Notes under the pieces: model-generated
Told to the model about the DNA's origin: nothing
Seen by the model: only the letters and a program-made list of their open reading frames with translations
The model's database searches: none
DNA from: Agrilactobacillus yilanensis
GTDB lineage: Bacteria > Bacillota > Bacilli > Lactobacillales > Lactobacillaceae
Direction of reading: 5' to 3'
Assembly: GCF_003946725.1 (NCBI RefSeq)
Contig: NZ_RHOY01000002.1
Coordinates: 186,001 to 250,000, forward strand
DNA length: 64,000 nt
Shown here: one piece after another, positions 1 through 8,875 of the stretch
Position numbering within the stretch: the first letter of the stretch is position 1
Layout: every line of letters begins with the position of its first letter
Program-made: the position numbers and the translations under genes

Positions 1-269
1 TTTTACAGACTGCCCCGTTGATCGCTAATGATCATTGCGCCGTTTTAGTAAACGGCCTGGGCGCCTTGCCATTAATGGACCAATTCATTTTTGCCCACGA
101 TATCTGTGAACTTTTGACATTAAAACAGATTCAGCCGCAACTGTTAAAAGTTGGTAACTTTTTAACGGCCTATAATATGTCCGGTGTTTCTGTCACCTTA
201 TTAAAACTAGTTGATCCAGACTGGTTAACAGCACTAAATGCTGAAGTAACTGGTTTTGCCTGGCATTAA
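1..269 (+). CDS. DhaK/DhaQ-like dihydroxyacetone kinase subunit, C-terminal part
   Basis: The reading frame is open from the left edge (first full codon at base 3) and ends with TAA at 267-269, so only about the last 88 residues are present. The stretch NGLGALPLMDQF followed by VGNFLTAYNMSGVSVTLLKL is the characteristic C-terminal part of the DhaK family, which binds dihydroxyacetone in the PEP-dependent kinase DhaKLM. The neighbouring regulator is DhaS-like. In Lactococcus DhaS works with DhaQ, a DhaK paralogue, so this fragment could be either DhaK or DhaQ. The residue that separates them (the substrate-binding His) lies outside the window. The 3' end overlaps the end of the convergent regulator by a few bases and no terminator lies between them. 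Confidence 0.8.
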   Translation, partial: LQTAPLIANDHCAVLVNGLGALPLMDQFIFAHDICELLTLKQIQPQLLKVGNFLTAYNMSGVSVTLLKLVDPDWLTALNAEVTGFAWH

Positions 270-892
270 ATGGAAATTTCTTGGTGTTCATATCGTGTAA
301 TCGGCGCAGTTCGCAGCAACAAACCATTAAATGTATCTTCAATAATTTGCTGCACCGCTTTAAATTCCACCTTTGCATCAATCTCTACTTCATTTGCCAA
401 CCACCATTTGATCTCACTGACTAACCCATTTGTTAGAAAATTCACTAAAAAGTGCCGATAGGCCGTTTTAATGTCAATTTTTCGAGTCTGCACCATATCC
501 GTCACAATTAAATCTACCAAGTGGTGGGTATGCGCTTCAATTGCCAAACCCGGTGCATTTTGGGCATGGTTTTCAAATACTTGACAATAAAAAGCGCGAT
601 TATCGGCAAAATAGCCACAAAGATGATATAAAACTTTACTCCAATGCTCATAATTTAAATTATCATCCACAACTTGAGAAACTTCATCTTCGTAAAGCCA
701 TACTAATAAGTCATATTTATCTTGAAAATAGTCATAAAAAGTTTGCCGTCGTAATTGAGCTGTGGCCATAATATTGGTTACGCTCACTTTTTCTAAACCT
801 TTTTGACTAATCAGTGCTTTGGCAGCCACTGCAATCTTTTTTTTAACAATATAAGACAAATCACACACCCCATTATCTGATCCAGACTTCAA
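266..892 (-). CDS. dhaS: TetR-family regulator, DhaS-like
   Basis: A regulator of about 200 residues. An N-terminal TetR helix-turn-helix (KVSVTNIMATAQLRRQTFYDYF, roughly residues 35-57) is followed by the DhaS-type motif KYDLLVWLYEDEV and an all-helical ligand/coactivator domain. DhaS activates dha genes together with DhaQ in Lactococcus, which fits the DhaK-family gene ending next to it. The longest frame starts at a TTG at 892. A GTG at 868 or a TTG at 859, preceded by GGGG, fits the family N-terminus better, so the true protein may be 8-11 residues shorter. The symbol rests on similarity and context only. Confidence 0.75.
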   Translation of the reverse strand: MKSGSDNGVCDLSYIVKKKIAVAAKALISQKGLEKVSVTNIMATAQLRRQTFYDYFQDKYDLLVWLYEDEVSQVVDDNLNYEHWSKVLYHLCGYFADNRAFYCQVFENHAQNAPGLAIEAHTHHLVDLIVTDMVQTRKIDIKTAYRHFLVNFLTNGLVSEIKWWLANEVEIDAKVEFKAVQQIIEDTFNGLLLRTAPITRYEHQEISI

Positions 893-967
893 AAGTTTTG
901 AGATTATCTATGAGGCATTATACCATGACTTTGCTCAAATTGTCACGTTATTAATTACAATTAAAAA

Positions 968-1642
968 TTATGACCGGCGCTCAATAAATCTTGCATTAAT
1001 GACATTAGGTAAATGCCGTAGCTGGGTGGCAATCTCTGGTTCTGAACAACTATCTACCTCAATAATCATAAATGCCATGCAGCCCTTGTCTTGGCGGTTG
1101 ACGGTCATTGTACTGATATTGATATCGTTATCTGAAAGTAGCTTTGTAACCTCAGCAATAACCCCAGGGACATCTTTATGCCGAATTAAAAAAGTCGGCA
1201 TTTCCAACGAGAACTCAATTTTAAAGCCATCAATCTCAGTAATTTGAAAAGCACCGCCGCCGATAGAAATTCCAGTGATTTCCATTTCATAGTCATCTTT
1301 TATTAAATGCGCTTTAACAGTATTAGGGTGCATCGCTTTTTCTGTTTTTGTGATAAAGTTAATTTTAATACCTTTTTCTTTTGCGATTTCTAAAGAGTGG
1401 GATAATCGCTGATCGCTGGGCGCCATCTCTAATAAGCCACCGACTAAAGCATAATCTGTACGATGCCCTTTATAAGTCGTTGCAAAAGATTCATAAAAAT
1501 AAACATCTACTTGAGTTGGTTCAGCCCCATAAATTAAACGCATTACTTTGCCAATTCTAGCAGCCCCAGCAGTATGAGAACTACTAGGACCTACCATAAC
1601 TGGGCCGATAATATCAAAAACACTTTTATAATCTTGGCTCAT
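968..1642 (-). CDS. sdaAB: L-serine dehydratase, iron-sulfur-dependent, beta subunit
   Basis: Beta subunit of the two-component [4Fe-4S] L-serine dehydratase, which converts L-serine to pyruvate and ammonia. The start YKSVFDIIGPVMVGPSSSHTAGA is the family signature, and residues from about 145 form a C-terminal ACT domain (TFLIRHKDVPGVIAEVTKLL). The ATG at 1642 is chosen because GAGGCG sits 7 bases upstream; the longer GTG frame begins inside that site. The gene is normally paired with the catalytic alpha subunit sdaAA, which carries the cluster cysteines. Here the next gene downstream is the DhaS-like regulator, so the subunit is an orphan in this window. Confidence 0.93.
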   Translation of the reverse strand: MSQDYKSVFDIIGPVMVGPSSSHTAGAARIGKVMRLIYGAEPTQVDVYFYESFATTYKGHRTDYALVGGLLEMAPSDQRLSHSLEIAKEKGIKINFITKTEKAMHPNTVKAHLIKDDYEMEITGISIGGGAFQITEIDGFKIEFSLEMPTFLIRHKDVPGVIAEVTKLLSDNDINISTMTVNRQDKGCMAFMIIEVDSCSEPEIATQLRHLPNVINARFIERRS

Positions 1643-1833
1643 AATTAAACGCCTCACTTTTATTTCAGTTGTTTTTATTATAACTTTTCATTGATGATTT
1701 GCCGACATTAATTAGCTTATATTTCTAAAAAACAAATGAAATGACAACAAACGAACAGTTTTGTCACAGCTATTTACGATTATTATAATTTAAGGAATAA
1801 TAAACTTTAACGAATTCAATTAAAGGAGTTTTT

Positions 1834-2622
1834 ATGACTAATAATTATATCGCAGACAATGCTAAGCCAGGTCTTAACCGTGAGGCTTTCAAACTACTCT
1901 TAATGGCCTTGATGGTCTTAGATCACATTGGTTTTTTTATCTCCCCTTACTTAGCCGACGTTTTCCATATTATAACCCGAGTCGTGGCCGTGGGTTTTGG
2001 CTATTTACTTGTGGAGGGGATGCATTACACCCATAGTCGCCGCCAATATATTTTACGGCTATTCGGTTGGAGTGCTTTCATGGCTTTAGGAAATTTCCTA
2101 ATGAACCAATTTATCTTGACACCTAGTAACCATCTAGCTATTTTAGGCGATAACATCTTTTTAACGTTAGCTTTAGGCGCTGCCGTCATCGCCTTATGGG
2201 ATAACCAAGCCACTACCATCAAAAATCAGCGCCTACTAAAGGTCAGCGCTGTTATCCTAGGCATTTTAAGCCTTTTCCCAATCATTGAAGGCAGTTTTCT
2301 AGTCATTCCATTTATATTTATCACTCAGCTCACTTATCAAAATCCTAAGCGCCGTAACTTATGGTACGTATTATTAGCCTTTGGTATGGCCGCTCTCGAA
2401 GTTCCACTGGCGCTTTCAGCAGCCGTTGATTTTACCCCAGCTTTAATTTTTGATACGATTGCGGTCAATGCCAGTGAACCTTTCTTCCTATTGATTATTC
2501 CCTTGCTGCATTTTTATAATGGTCAAATTGGTAAATATAGTCATCAATTAAAATATGTTTTTTATATTTTTTACCCCGCTCATTTATGGTTAATCCATTT
2601 ACTCCAAATGGCTGTTTCCTAA
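1834..2622 (+). CDS. TraX-family membrane protein
   Basis: A 262-residue polytopic membrane protein with about eight hydrophobic segments. The N-terminus (REAFKLLLMALMVLDHIGFFI) and the ending with a histidine-bearing segment (YPAHLWLIHLLQ) are typical of the TraX/acyltransferase-3-like family. F-plasmid TraX acetylates pilin. Firmicute members have no proven substrate, so acyl transfer to an unknown acceptor is an inference. The start ATG follows a strong AAAGGAG. It is monocistronic and ends in a bidirectional terminator. No other conjugation gene is nearby, so the name should not be read as evidence of a transfer system. Confidence 0.85.
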   Translation: MTNNYIADNAKPGLNREAFKLLLMALMVLDHIGFFISPYLADVFHIITRVVAVGFGYLLVEGMHYTHSRRQYILRLFGWSAFMALGNFLMNQFILTPSNHLAILGDNIFLTLALGAAVIALWDNQATTIKNQRLLKVSAVILGILSLFPIIEGSFLVIPFIFITQLTYQNPKRRNLWYVLLAFGMAALEVPLALSAAVDFTPALIFDTIAVNASEPFFLLIIPLLHFYNGQIGKYSHQLKYVFYIFYPAHLWLIHLLQMAVS

Positions 2623-2625
2623 ATT

Positions 2626-2683
2626 AAAAAGCTGTTGCGCCGTCTTTAAAACATAACGTTTTAGACGATGCAACAGCTTTTTT
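2626..2683. terminator. Bidirectional rho-independent terminator
   Basis: AAAAGCTGTTGC pairs with GCAACAGCTTTT, and an inner arm GTCT/AGAC extends the stem. Runs of A and T flank both sides, so it can stop both the TraX gene and the convergent amidohydrolase. Confidence 0.88.
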
Positions 2684-2689
2684 ATAACA

Positions 2690-3904
2690 CTATTTATTTG
2701 CTAAAATATCTAAAGCTGCTGCCCCAACCGCTTTTGCAGTGAGTGGCAATGCTTTTTCATTAATTACAAATTTAGGACTGTGGTGCGGATAAAAAACGCC
2801 ATCATCAGGCATTTCACCGACGAACATAAACGTTGAAGGTACCTTTTGGGCAAAATATGCAAAATCTTCGGATGCAGATTCTGTATGCGTCATATCCAAA
2901 TGTTGCAATTCTGCAATATTACTCGTTTGCAAAGAATGCTGTACAAATTCAGTTAATGCATCATTATTGTTCAAAACCGGATAATCCGTATCGTAGAACA
3001 GATCCACTTCTACCCCAAACATCGTCTCTAAGCCTTTAACCATCTGCTTAAAGTTCTTTTCAACAATATCACAAGTCTCTTGTTTCATAAAGCGGACATC
3101 CCCCTCGAGATAAACCGCATCTTTGATAACATTAAAAGAACCCTTCCCATCAAAATTACCAATGGTTAACGTTGCCATTTCAAATGGATCCACGCGACGA
3201 GAAACAATTGTCTGAGCGGCAGCAACAAAAAAGGAAGCCGCTACATTAGCATCATTCGCTAATTGGGGAGCAGAGCCGTGACCGCCTTTACCTTTAATCG
3301 TCATTTTGATACTTGACCGGCCAGCCATCACTGCCCCTTTTGTACATTCAATCGTACCATAAGGAATTGGTGCCCAAGCATGGACGCCTAACATTGCATC
3401 TACACCATCTAAAACTCCGGCTTTAATCATCCCGCGAGCACCGCCTGGTGGTGTTTCTTCAGCCGGTTGGTGTACGATTTTTATTTTGCCGTCAAAGTCA
3501 GCCCGCATTTCATAGAGCGCTTCCGCCAAAATTAACATATATGCCGTATGCCCATCATGACCGCACGCATGCATTGCCCCTTTATTTTGAGAAGCATATG
3601 GTAAACCGGTTTCTTCTTGAACCGGCAGTGCATCAAAATCCGCTCTTAAAGCCACCGTTTTGCCAGGACGACCTGAGTCAATGACGACCACAACACCATA
3701 GCCATCCCCGTAATTTGTTTCAACGGCTACGGACTTACCTTCATAGAATTTAGCAATATAAGCACCCGTTGCTTTTTCTTCAAAAGACACTTCCGGATGT
3801 TGATGCAAATAGCGCCGAATATCGATCATCCGCTGTGTTTTTTCATCAATCAAATGGTATAGTTTTTCTTTAACCGCGGCACTTGCCTGTTTTACTTCAG
3901 TCAT
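2690..3904 (-). CDS. M20-family amidohydrolase (N-acyl-amino-acid / hippurate hydrolase type)
   Basis: A dinuclear-metal amidohydrolase of about 404 residues, M20D subfamily. Visible metal-site motifs are MHACGHDGH, the catalytic HQPAEE, and KGKGGHGS, which opens the lid/dimerisation domain. Relatives hydrolyse N-acetyl or N-benzoyl amino acids and small aminoacyl conjugates; the substrate cannot be told from sequence. The ATG at 3904 is preferred over a TTG at 3910 because GGAG then lies 10 bases upstream instead of 4. The gene sits 22 bases downstream of an MFS transporter gene on the same strand, so the two probably form a unit that imports and cleaves a conjugate. Confidence 0.88.
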   Translation of the reverse strand: MTEVKQASAAVKEKLYHLIDEKTQRMIDIRRYLHQHPEVSFEEKATGAYIAKFYEGKSVAVETNYGDGYGVVVVIDSGRPGKTVALRADFDALPVQEETGLPYASQNKGAMHACGHDGHTAYMLILAEALYEMRADFDGKIKIVHQPAEETPPGGARGMIKAGVLDGVDAMLGVHAWAPIPYGTIECTKGAVMAGRSSIKMTIKGKGGHGSAPQLANDANVAASFFVAAAQTIVSRRVDPFEMATLTIGNFDGKGSFNVIKDAVYLEGDVRFMKQETCDIVEKNFKQMVKGLETMFGVEVDLFYDTDYPVLNNNDALTEFVQHSLQTSNIAELQHLDMTHTESASEDFAYFAQKVPSTFMFVGEMPDDGVFYPHHSPKFVINEKALPLTAKAVGAAALDILANK

Positions 3905-3926
3905 ATTCAACCATCTCCATATAAAA

Positions 3927-5138
3927 TTATTTGTTAATTTTTACTAAGAAAGTTCCTAACCCGCCTAGTAAAATTGATACCGCTAATAAAATAAAGCCAC
4001 TTTTGAAATTACCGCCACTAGCTTGGACTAAGGCGCCAATAATCATTGGAGCTAAAAAGCCGCCAAACGTACCACCAGTATTGATAATCCCCACAGAAGA
4101 ACCAATGACTTCTTGTTCAAAAATATGTTGGGGCCAAGTAAAGGTTGCCGTAAACGCTGAAATCGTCACCATCCCAATAATAGCCACTAAAACCACTGAA
4201 ATCGCCACACTATGAATATTCACCAATGCAATAATGGCCGAGGCACTAATCACGGCACAAATCAAAATGAATTGTTTTTGCTTGCCAACAAACCACTTAG
4301 ACAGAATCATGCCGGTCATAAAACTGCCAAAGACTTGGGAAATCGAATTAACCGCTAAAATCGCACCAGCTGCCCCAAGGGAAAGTTGATAAGTCTTAGT
4401 CAAATAGCTGGGTAACCAAGACATAGAACCGTAATACGTAATATTGAGCAAAATCATAATTACAAATAAAATTAAAACATTACGATTAGTTATAATTTCT
4501 CGAAATTTAACCGTTGATTTCGCTTTTGCTGTTGATGCAACTTGCGGTGTGCTTGGTAACAAAAATAAAACGAGCAAAAAAGCAATTAAAAACAGCGTGC
4601 CTAATAAGAAATACCCGTAACGCCACTTCAGTGCAATAATATTAGCCCCTAACGTAAATGCTAAAATACCACCAATCCCAGACGTCGTTAAAATGCCAGA
4701 TTGGACCATAACCCGTTTATTTTTATCAAAATTTTCGGCTACAGCCTTAGAACAAGAAGATGGATAACCCCCATGCCCAATACCAGCCCCAAAACGAATG
4801 GCTAAAAATAACATCAAACTACTGACCATCCCGAAAGCATAAGAAAAAATTGAAATAATCCCTAGCGATAATAGTAGTACCTTTTTGGCACCAATTTTAT
4901 CAGCTAGCCAACCACCAGGAATCTGCATTAAAGTATAAGCTAGAAAAAACATGCTCATAATTAAACCAGTCTGCGAAGTGGTAAAATCAAATTGCTTCGC
5001 AATCGGAATAATAGCCGTAGATACCATATTTTTATCCATATAAACCATCGAGTAACCCGCCATTAAGGCTACAATAATCTTAATATCTTGACCTTGTAGA
5101 CGTGTTTTACTCGCGGTAATTTCAGCCCCATCTTTCAA
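3927..5138 (-). CDS. MFS transporter, anion:cation symporter-like
   Basis: A 403-residue major facilitator with twelve predicted membrane segments. The loop 2-3 motif GGWLADKIGAKKVLLL and the N-terminal GYSMVYMDKNMVSTAI resemble the ACS family, which carries organic anions such as hexonates and phthalates. It is probably co-transcribed with the amidohydrolase 22 bases downstream, which suggests uptake of an acylated amino acid or similar anion. The start is TTG; an in-frame stop lies just upstream, so the true start cannot be much longer. GAGGAAGTG precedes it at somewhat long spacing. Confidence 0.87.
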   Translation of the reverse strand: MKDGAEITASKTRLQGQDIKIIVALMAGYSMVYMDKNMVSTAIIPIAKQFDFTTSQTGLIMSMFFLAYTLMQIPGGWLADKIGAKKVLLLSLGIISIFSYAFGMVSSLMLFLAIRFGAGIGHGGYPSSCSKAVAENFDKNKRVMVQSGILTTSGIGGILAFTLGANIIALKWRYGYFLLGTLFLIAFLLVLFLLPSTPQVASTAKAKSTVKFREIITNRNVLILFVIMILLNITYYGSMSWLPSYLTKTYQLSLGAAGAILAVNSISQVFGSFMTGMILSKWFVGKQKQFILICAVISASAIIALVNIHSVAISVVLVAIIGMVTISAFTATFTWPQHIFEQEVIGSSVGIINTGGTFGGFLAPMIIGALVQASGGNFKSGFILLAVSILLGGLGTFLVKINK

Positions 5139-5165
5139 AAAAAATCACTTCCTCACCAAATTTTT

Positions 5166-5179
5166 TGTTAATGCTTTCA
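5166..5179. promoter_or_regulatory. Possible cre (CcpA) site, one mismatch
   Basis: TGTTAATGCTTTCA matches the cre consensus TGWNANCGNTNWCA except for T in place of the central C. It lies about 30 bases upstream of the MFS-amidohydrolase start, where CcpA repression would act. One mismatch in the central CG makes this tentative. Confidence 0.4.
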
Positions 5180-5312
5180 CTACTTTTGTATATTATCATG
5201 TTGATAATATTCTTTCAATAATTTTATACTCCTTGATTATTCATTTATATGTAATTAATTATCTTAAATATGATTAATATAGATTACTTATTATAAATAT
5301 TTTTGAAAACCG

Positions 5313-5352
5313 CAAAAAAACACCAAGTTTTTGAAAATAAACTTGATGTTCT
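5313..5352 (-). terminator. Rho-independent terminator of the acetyltransferase gene
   Basis: On the minus strand AACATCAAGTTT pairs with AAACTTGGTGTT and a run of seven T follows. It lies 75 bases beyond the stop of the GNAT gene. Confidence 0.8.
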
Positions 5353-5426
5353 TAAATTAGCTTTTTAAGGTATTTTAAAATCAATATCCTGCTTGTGCCG
5401 TCAATTAAGACCACTTTTGCGCCACG

Positions 5427-5951
5427 TTAACTTTCAAAAACTGCCGTATCCTGGCCAATGGTTCGCTTAAACTTCAGTTGATTCGGGCCCAAAACTTTAA
5501 GCAAGTGGGCCGCTGTCGGCTTATCCGCTGGCGTTTCTAAACCAAATTGACTGGCCGGAATATAGCCCAAGCGTTGATAATAATCAGGCTGACCGACGAC
5601 GGTGATAAAGGTATACCCAGCCATCACCGCATTTTGTTCTAATGCCGCCACAAGTTGCTGCCCAATCCCTTGTCTTTGATAAGCCGGTCGCACTGCCAAA
5701 ATACTTAAATTTAAACCAGTAACTAAATTTATTTCTGAACGAATGGTCACCGGCCGCAATAAGCCATAACCGATAATTTGTGTTTTGCTGACGGCCGCCA
5801 GCTCTAGGCTGTTTTGAAAGCTCTCGGGTCCCATGAGTGCTTTAGCCGCACTTGTCATTAAATCATAGCTTTGTGGTGCAGCCGAATAAGCTTGTTGCAC
5901 TAAGTCATTAATACTTTGATTATCAGCAGCTGTCGGTTTTTTGAATAACAT
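5427..5951 (-). CDS. GNAT-family N-acetyltransferase (YhbS-like)
   Basis: A 174-residue single-domain GNAT protein. The acetyl-CoA loop is RPAYQRQGIGQQLVAAL (motif A, R/Q-x-x-G-x-G/A) and the later VVGQPDYYQRLGY is typical of the YhbS-like group. Acceptor unknown; small molecules or N-termini are possible. The ATG is preceded by AGAGG. It stands alone, divergent from the lipase-like gene, and has its own terminator. Confidence 0.85.
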   Translation of the reverse strand: MLFKKPTAADNQSINDLVQQAYSAAPQSYDLMTSAAKALMGPESFQNSLELAAVSKTQIIGYGLLRPVTIRSEINLVTGLNLSILAVRPAYQRQGIGQQLVAALEQNAVMAGYTFITVVGQPDYYQRLGYIPASQFGLETPADKPTAAHLLKVLGPNQLKFKRTIGQDTAVFES

Positions 5952-6072
5952 CTATTTTTTACCTCTTTTATGAATTATTTTCAGAAAGCATTAGTTAACA
6001 TCGCTAAAATGGCTATTCTGTTGTAAACTAAATATTAGTCTTCATTTGTAAAATTATAGGAGGTCCACTCAC

Positions 6073-7773
6073 TTGCAATTAGACCTTTATTTAGAAATTA
6101 GTGCACAGTTATGTCAACTCGCACATCAATTAGATCGAACTTATTTTGATTTAAAATGCTTGATCCCGCGGGCAATGATTCCTGAAAACCACAACGAAGT
6201 TGAACTTAAAATAGCCCATATTCAAGCTAAAATTCCAGGATATATTACGCAACGTCAACTTATTTTTAAAAAAATACTATCTATCCTAGGGACACATGAT
6301 CATAGTTTCCCTGCTGAATCGCGAACGCTCATTAGCCAAAAGATGCAACGGTGGCATGACAACCAACAATCTTATTTAGATAGCTTGAAAAACATTCCTA
6401 AAACCATTATCCGGCGCAATTCCGATCCTGAACTCACAAAACAAATCAGTGACTTTTGTGCGCAAATCAATGCCGAAGATAGCGCCAGTCTGCAAGATTT
6501 AGGCATCACCATCGGCGGCTTATTATTTCAGTACCATCTAACGTATTTTACAGAGCAAACTGAACGTTACATACCAGGAACCTTGATTAAAAACCGGCAG
6601 TTCCTATATGAAATCATGTCTTATCAAACAAAAACAGACAATCAATTGGCACCGGATGCCATTTATAAATATTTTGCTTGGCAGCATCAGCGGGCTTTAC
6701 CTAAAAAAGTAACAACGATCTCAGCCCGGGATGTGCTGCCAGAAGCTGCCCCCACCGGTTTAGCCGCCGATGCCATCATTTTAACTTTCCACAGCAACAC
6801 TGAAGTTTTCTTTATTTTAAAGGGCACGGAGTTTCATCGTGATCCAAATGTAACTTCTCTAAATCCGCTAAAAAGTTGGAATAGAGCCCTTGTGGAAGCT
6901 TATCGCGACTGGCGTTATAATGTTCAAGCGATTTTATTAGGGGAAGACACGGAGTTATCCCAAATTGATGTTGCTAAAAAATTCATTGCATTAGTAAAGC
7001 GACAAGTCCCCGACGACGCCACTTTTTACGGTATCGGCCATTCTTTAGGCGGACACTTAGTGCAAGCGTTACAACTCCTTTACCAGCCGTTTAATGCTGG
7101 TTATACTTTAAATGCTGCTCCTGTACAGCTGCGGCAAATTTATAAATTAGCACCGGACTTATTGCCGCTTAAAACTTGGGATCGCCTATTGATGACGACG
7201 CTTTCTGGTGGCATGCATCCTAGAGACCAAGCGCTATTAACTCAAACACTGGGCTATGATCGTTATAAAATTACGAATGAAGGTTTCAGTCAAGATTTCA
7301 TTCAGGTTTTTTATAATTTACACTTCAATGTTTATGTGGGCCGCTTTAACTTAGTGCAACGTCCAGAGCTGCGCTATCCTTTTATTCCTGCAATTACAAA
7401 CTATCTTAATACTGAAGAAATCAACTTTGCCGCCTTCACAATGGCTGAATTTTTCCGGCAAACAGATGAATTTGATTCAAATCAGAGCTTGCGGCTGCAA
7501 GTGATTCAGTTCATGCGAAATTGGGGCAAACCACCGCATTTAACACCTGAAAAACGGACTATTTTTAAAAGGGACTATAATCGCTATTTAGTCGCCTGCG
7601 GTGTTTTAAAAGCGGACGTTCCCAATACCCCGACGCATTTACCCCACATCATGACCAAACATTTAAGTTCTGGAAAAATCGCGATTGTCCGTCGGTTGCA
7701 ACCAGAAATTTGTGAGCTATTAATTTATTTTCATGTTATTGCTGGCGCCCGTTTTTTCTTTGAGTCGGTTTAA
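6073..7773 (+). CDS. Lipase-like alpha/beta hydrolase with a large unknown N-terminal region
   Basis: A 566-residue protein. GHSLGG at residues 322-327 is the nucleophile elbow (Ser324) of class-3-lipase-like alpha/beta hydrolases, and the strand ILTFHSN...FFILKGTE before it matches the core sheet. Residues 1 to about 230 are charged, helical and match nothing I recognise. There is no signal peptide, so the protein appears cytoplasmic. Start is TTG, preceded by GGAGG at 9 bases. Activity on lipids is inferred from the fold only. It is monocistronic and shares a terminator with the convergent ABC binding protein. Confidence 0.72.
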   Translation: MQLDLYLEISAQLCQLAHQLDRTYFDLKCLIPRAMIPENHNEVELKIAHIQAKIPGYITQRQLIFKKILSILGTHDHSFPAESRTLISQKMQRWHDNQQSYLDSLKNIPKTIIRRNSDPELTKQISDFCAQINAEDSASLQDLGITIGGLLFQYHLTYFTEQTERYIPGTLIKNRQFLYEIMSYQTKTDNQLAPDAIYKYFAWQHQRALPKKVTTISARDVLPEAAPTGLAADAIILTFHSNTEVFFILKGTEFHRDPNVTSLNPLKSWNRALVEAYRDWRYNVQAILLGEDTELSQIDVAKKFIALVKRQVPDDATFYGIGHSLGGHLVQALQLLYQPFNAGYTLNAAPVQLRQIYKLAPDLLPLKTWDRLLMTTLSGGMHPRDQALLTQTLGYDRYKITNEGFSQDFIQVFYNLHFNVYVGRFNLVQRPELRYPFIPAITNYLNTEEINFAAFTMAEFFRQTDEFDSNQSLRLQVIQFMRNWGKPPHLTPEKRTIFKRDYNRYLVACGVLKADVPNTPTHLPHIMTKHLSSGKIAIVRRLQPEICELLIYFHVIAGARFFFESV

Positions 7774-7845
7774 AGCATCCACAAACATTAGTTCGTTACT
7801 TTATTATATAAACACACGTTCGTTAATACAAGTCTTGACATTCAA

Positions 7846-7882
7846 AAAAAAACGAATCCCATTTTTCGGGATTCGTTTTTTT
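7846..7882. terminator. Bidirectional rho-independent terminator
   Basis: AAACGAATCCC pairs with GGGATTCGTTT, flanked by A8 and T7, between the convergent lipase-like gene and the ABC binding-protein gene. Confidence 0.9.
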
Positions 7883-7894
7883 GGTCGTTAAAAT

Positions 7895-8842
7895 TTATTT
7901 AACTTGTTTTAACATCGCATCTGTAATCAATTTCATTTGATGATAAACGGCATTGCCATCAAAATAATAAACATTGTTAAATGGTAATTGAACAACATGA
8001 TCATTTTTAACCGCATCTAACCCTTGCCAAACTGGGTTTGCCTTTAAATCTTTAATCGCACTGTCGTTACTGCCTTTAGTGGTCTCTGTATTAGAAAAGA
8101 AAATCCAATCCGCACCATATTGATCTAGTGATTCCAAAGAAACTTGTTCATAACCAGCACCTTTGTCAATCTTTTTAGCTGCATCGGTTAATTGGAAATC
8201 TAAACCTGTAACTAAAGCTTGACCGCCACGGCCCCATTTAGCACCGTCAATATAGACTTTCCCACTTTGCATATCGAACAAGCCTACTGTCGTTTGACTT
8301 GGATCAATACCAGCGTTTTTCAAACGTTTTTGTTGTTTGGTAGCTTCCTTAGTAAATTTCTTCTGCCAACTTTTAGCTTCTTTTTGGTTATTTAAAATAC
8401 GGCCAAATTCTGTAACGGTTGCTTTGATATTCCCTGTAGAACCATAAGGAATATAAACAACTGGTGCAATTTTCTTCAAATTCTTAACATCTGTTTCATT
8501 GCTCGTAATGATCAGATCTGGTTTTAATTTCAAAACAGCTTCTGCTTTCAAATTCAAACCAAGATTCTTAATCTTTTTATTTTGCTTTTTAGTAACATAA
8601 GGACTCTTCAAATCAATTGATGTTGCCCCAACGACATTTCCTTTGACTGTTAAAACATCCCCGGTATACACATTGGTTACAATCCGCTTAGGATCTTTAG
8701 GAATTTTATATTTTGTACCGGCCACTTTAATTGTCCGGGTACTAGCTGCTGAAACCGGTTGTGCCTGTCCTAAATTAGCTACAAAAAGTGCCATCAAACT
8801 TGCAAAAAGTGCAACAAAAAGTGTTTTCTTATGTGAATTCAT
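7895..8842 (-). CDS. Iron-siderophore/haem-type ABC transporter substrate-binding protein
   Basis: A 315-residue periplasmic-binding-protein-like protein of the FhuD/BtuF class. The N-domain motif KRIVTNVYTGDVLTV, the central PDLIITSNETDVKNLKKIAPVVYIPYG and the C-lobe QVSLESLDQYGADWIFF are typical. It is last in the order ATPase-permease-permease-binding protein. The N-terminus is a clear Sec signal (KK, hydrophobic core, VSAAS at about 30-34), but there is no lipobox and no cysteine anywhere in the protein. Gram-positive relatives are almost always lipoproteins, so its retention at the cell surface is unexplained. Ligand unknown. The ATG follows AGAGG. Confidence 0.88.
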   Translation of the reverse strand: MNSHKKTLFVALFASLMALFVANLGQAQPVSAASTRTIKVAGTKYKIPKDPKRIVTNVYTGDVLTVKGNVVGATSIDLKSPYVTKKQNKKIKNLGLNLKAEAVLKLKPDLIITSNETDVKNLKKIAPVVYIPYGSTGNIKATVTEFGRILNNQKEAKSWQKKFTKEATKQQKRLKNAGIDPSQTTVGLFDMQSGKVYIDGAKWGRGGQALVTGLDFQLTDAAKKIDKGAGYEQVSLESLDQYGADWIFFSNTETTKGSNDSAIKDLKANPVWQGLDAVKNDHVVQLPFNNVYYFDGNAVYHQMKLITDAMLKQVK

Positions 8843-8875
8843 CTGTAATCCTCTTCCCTAATCTATATTAAACGC

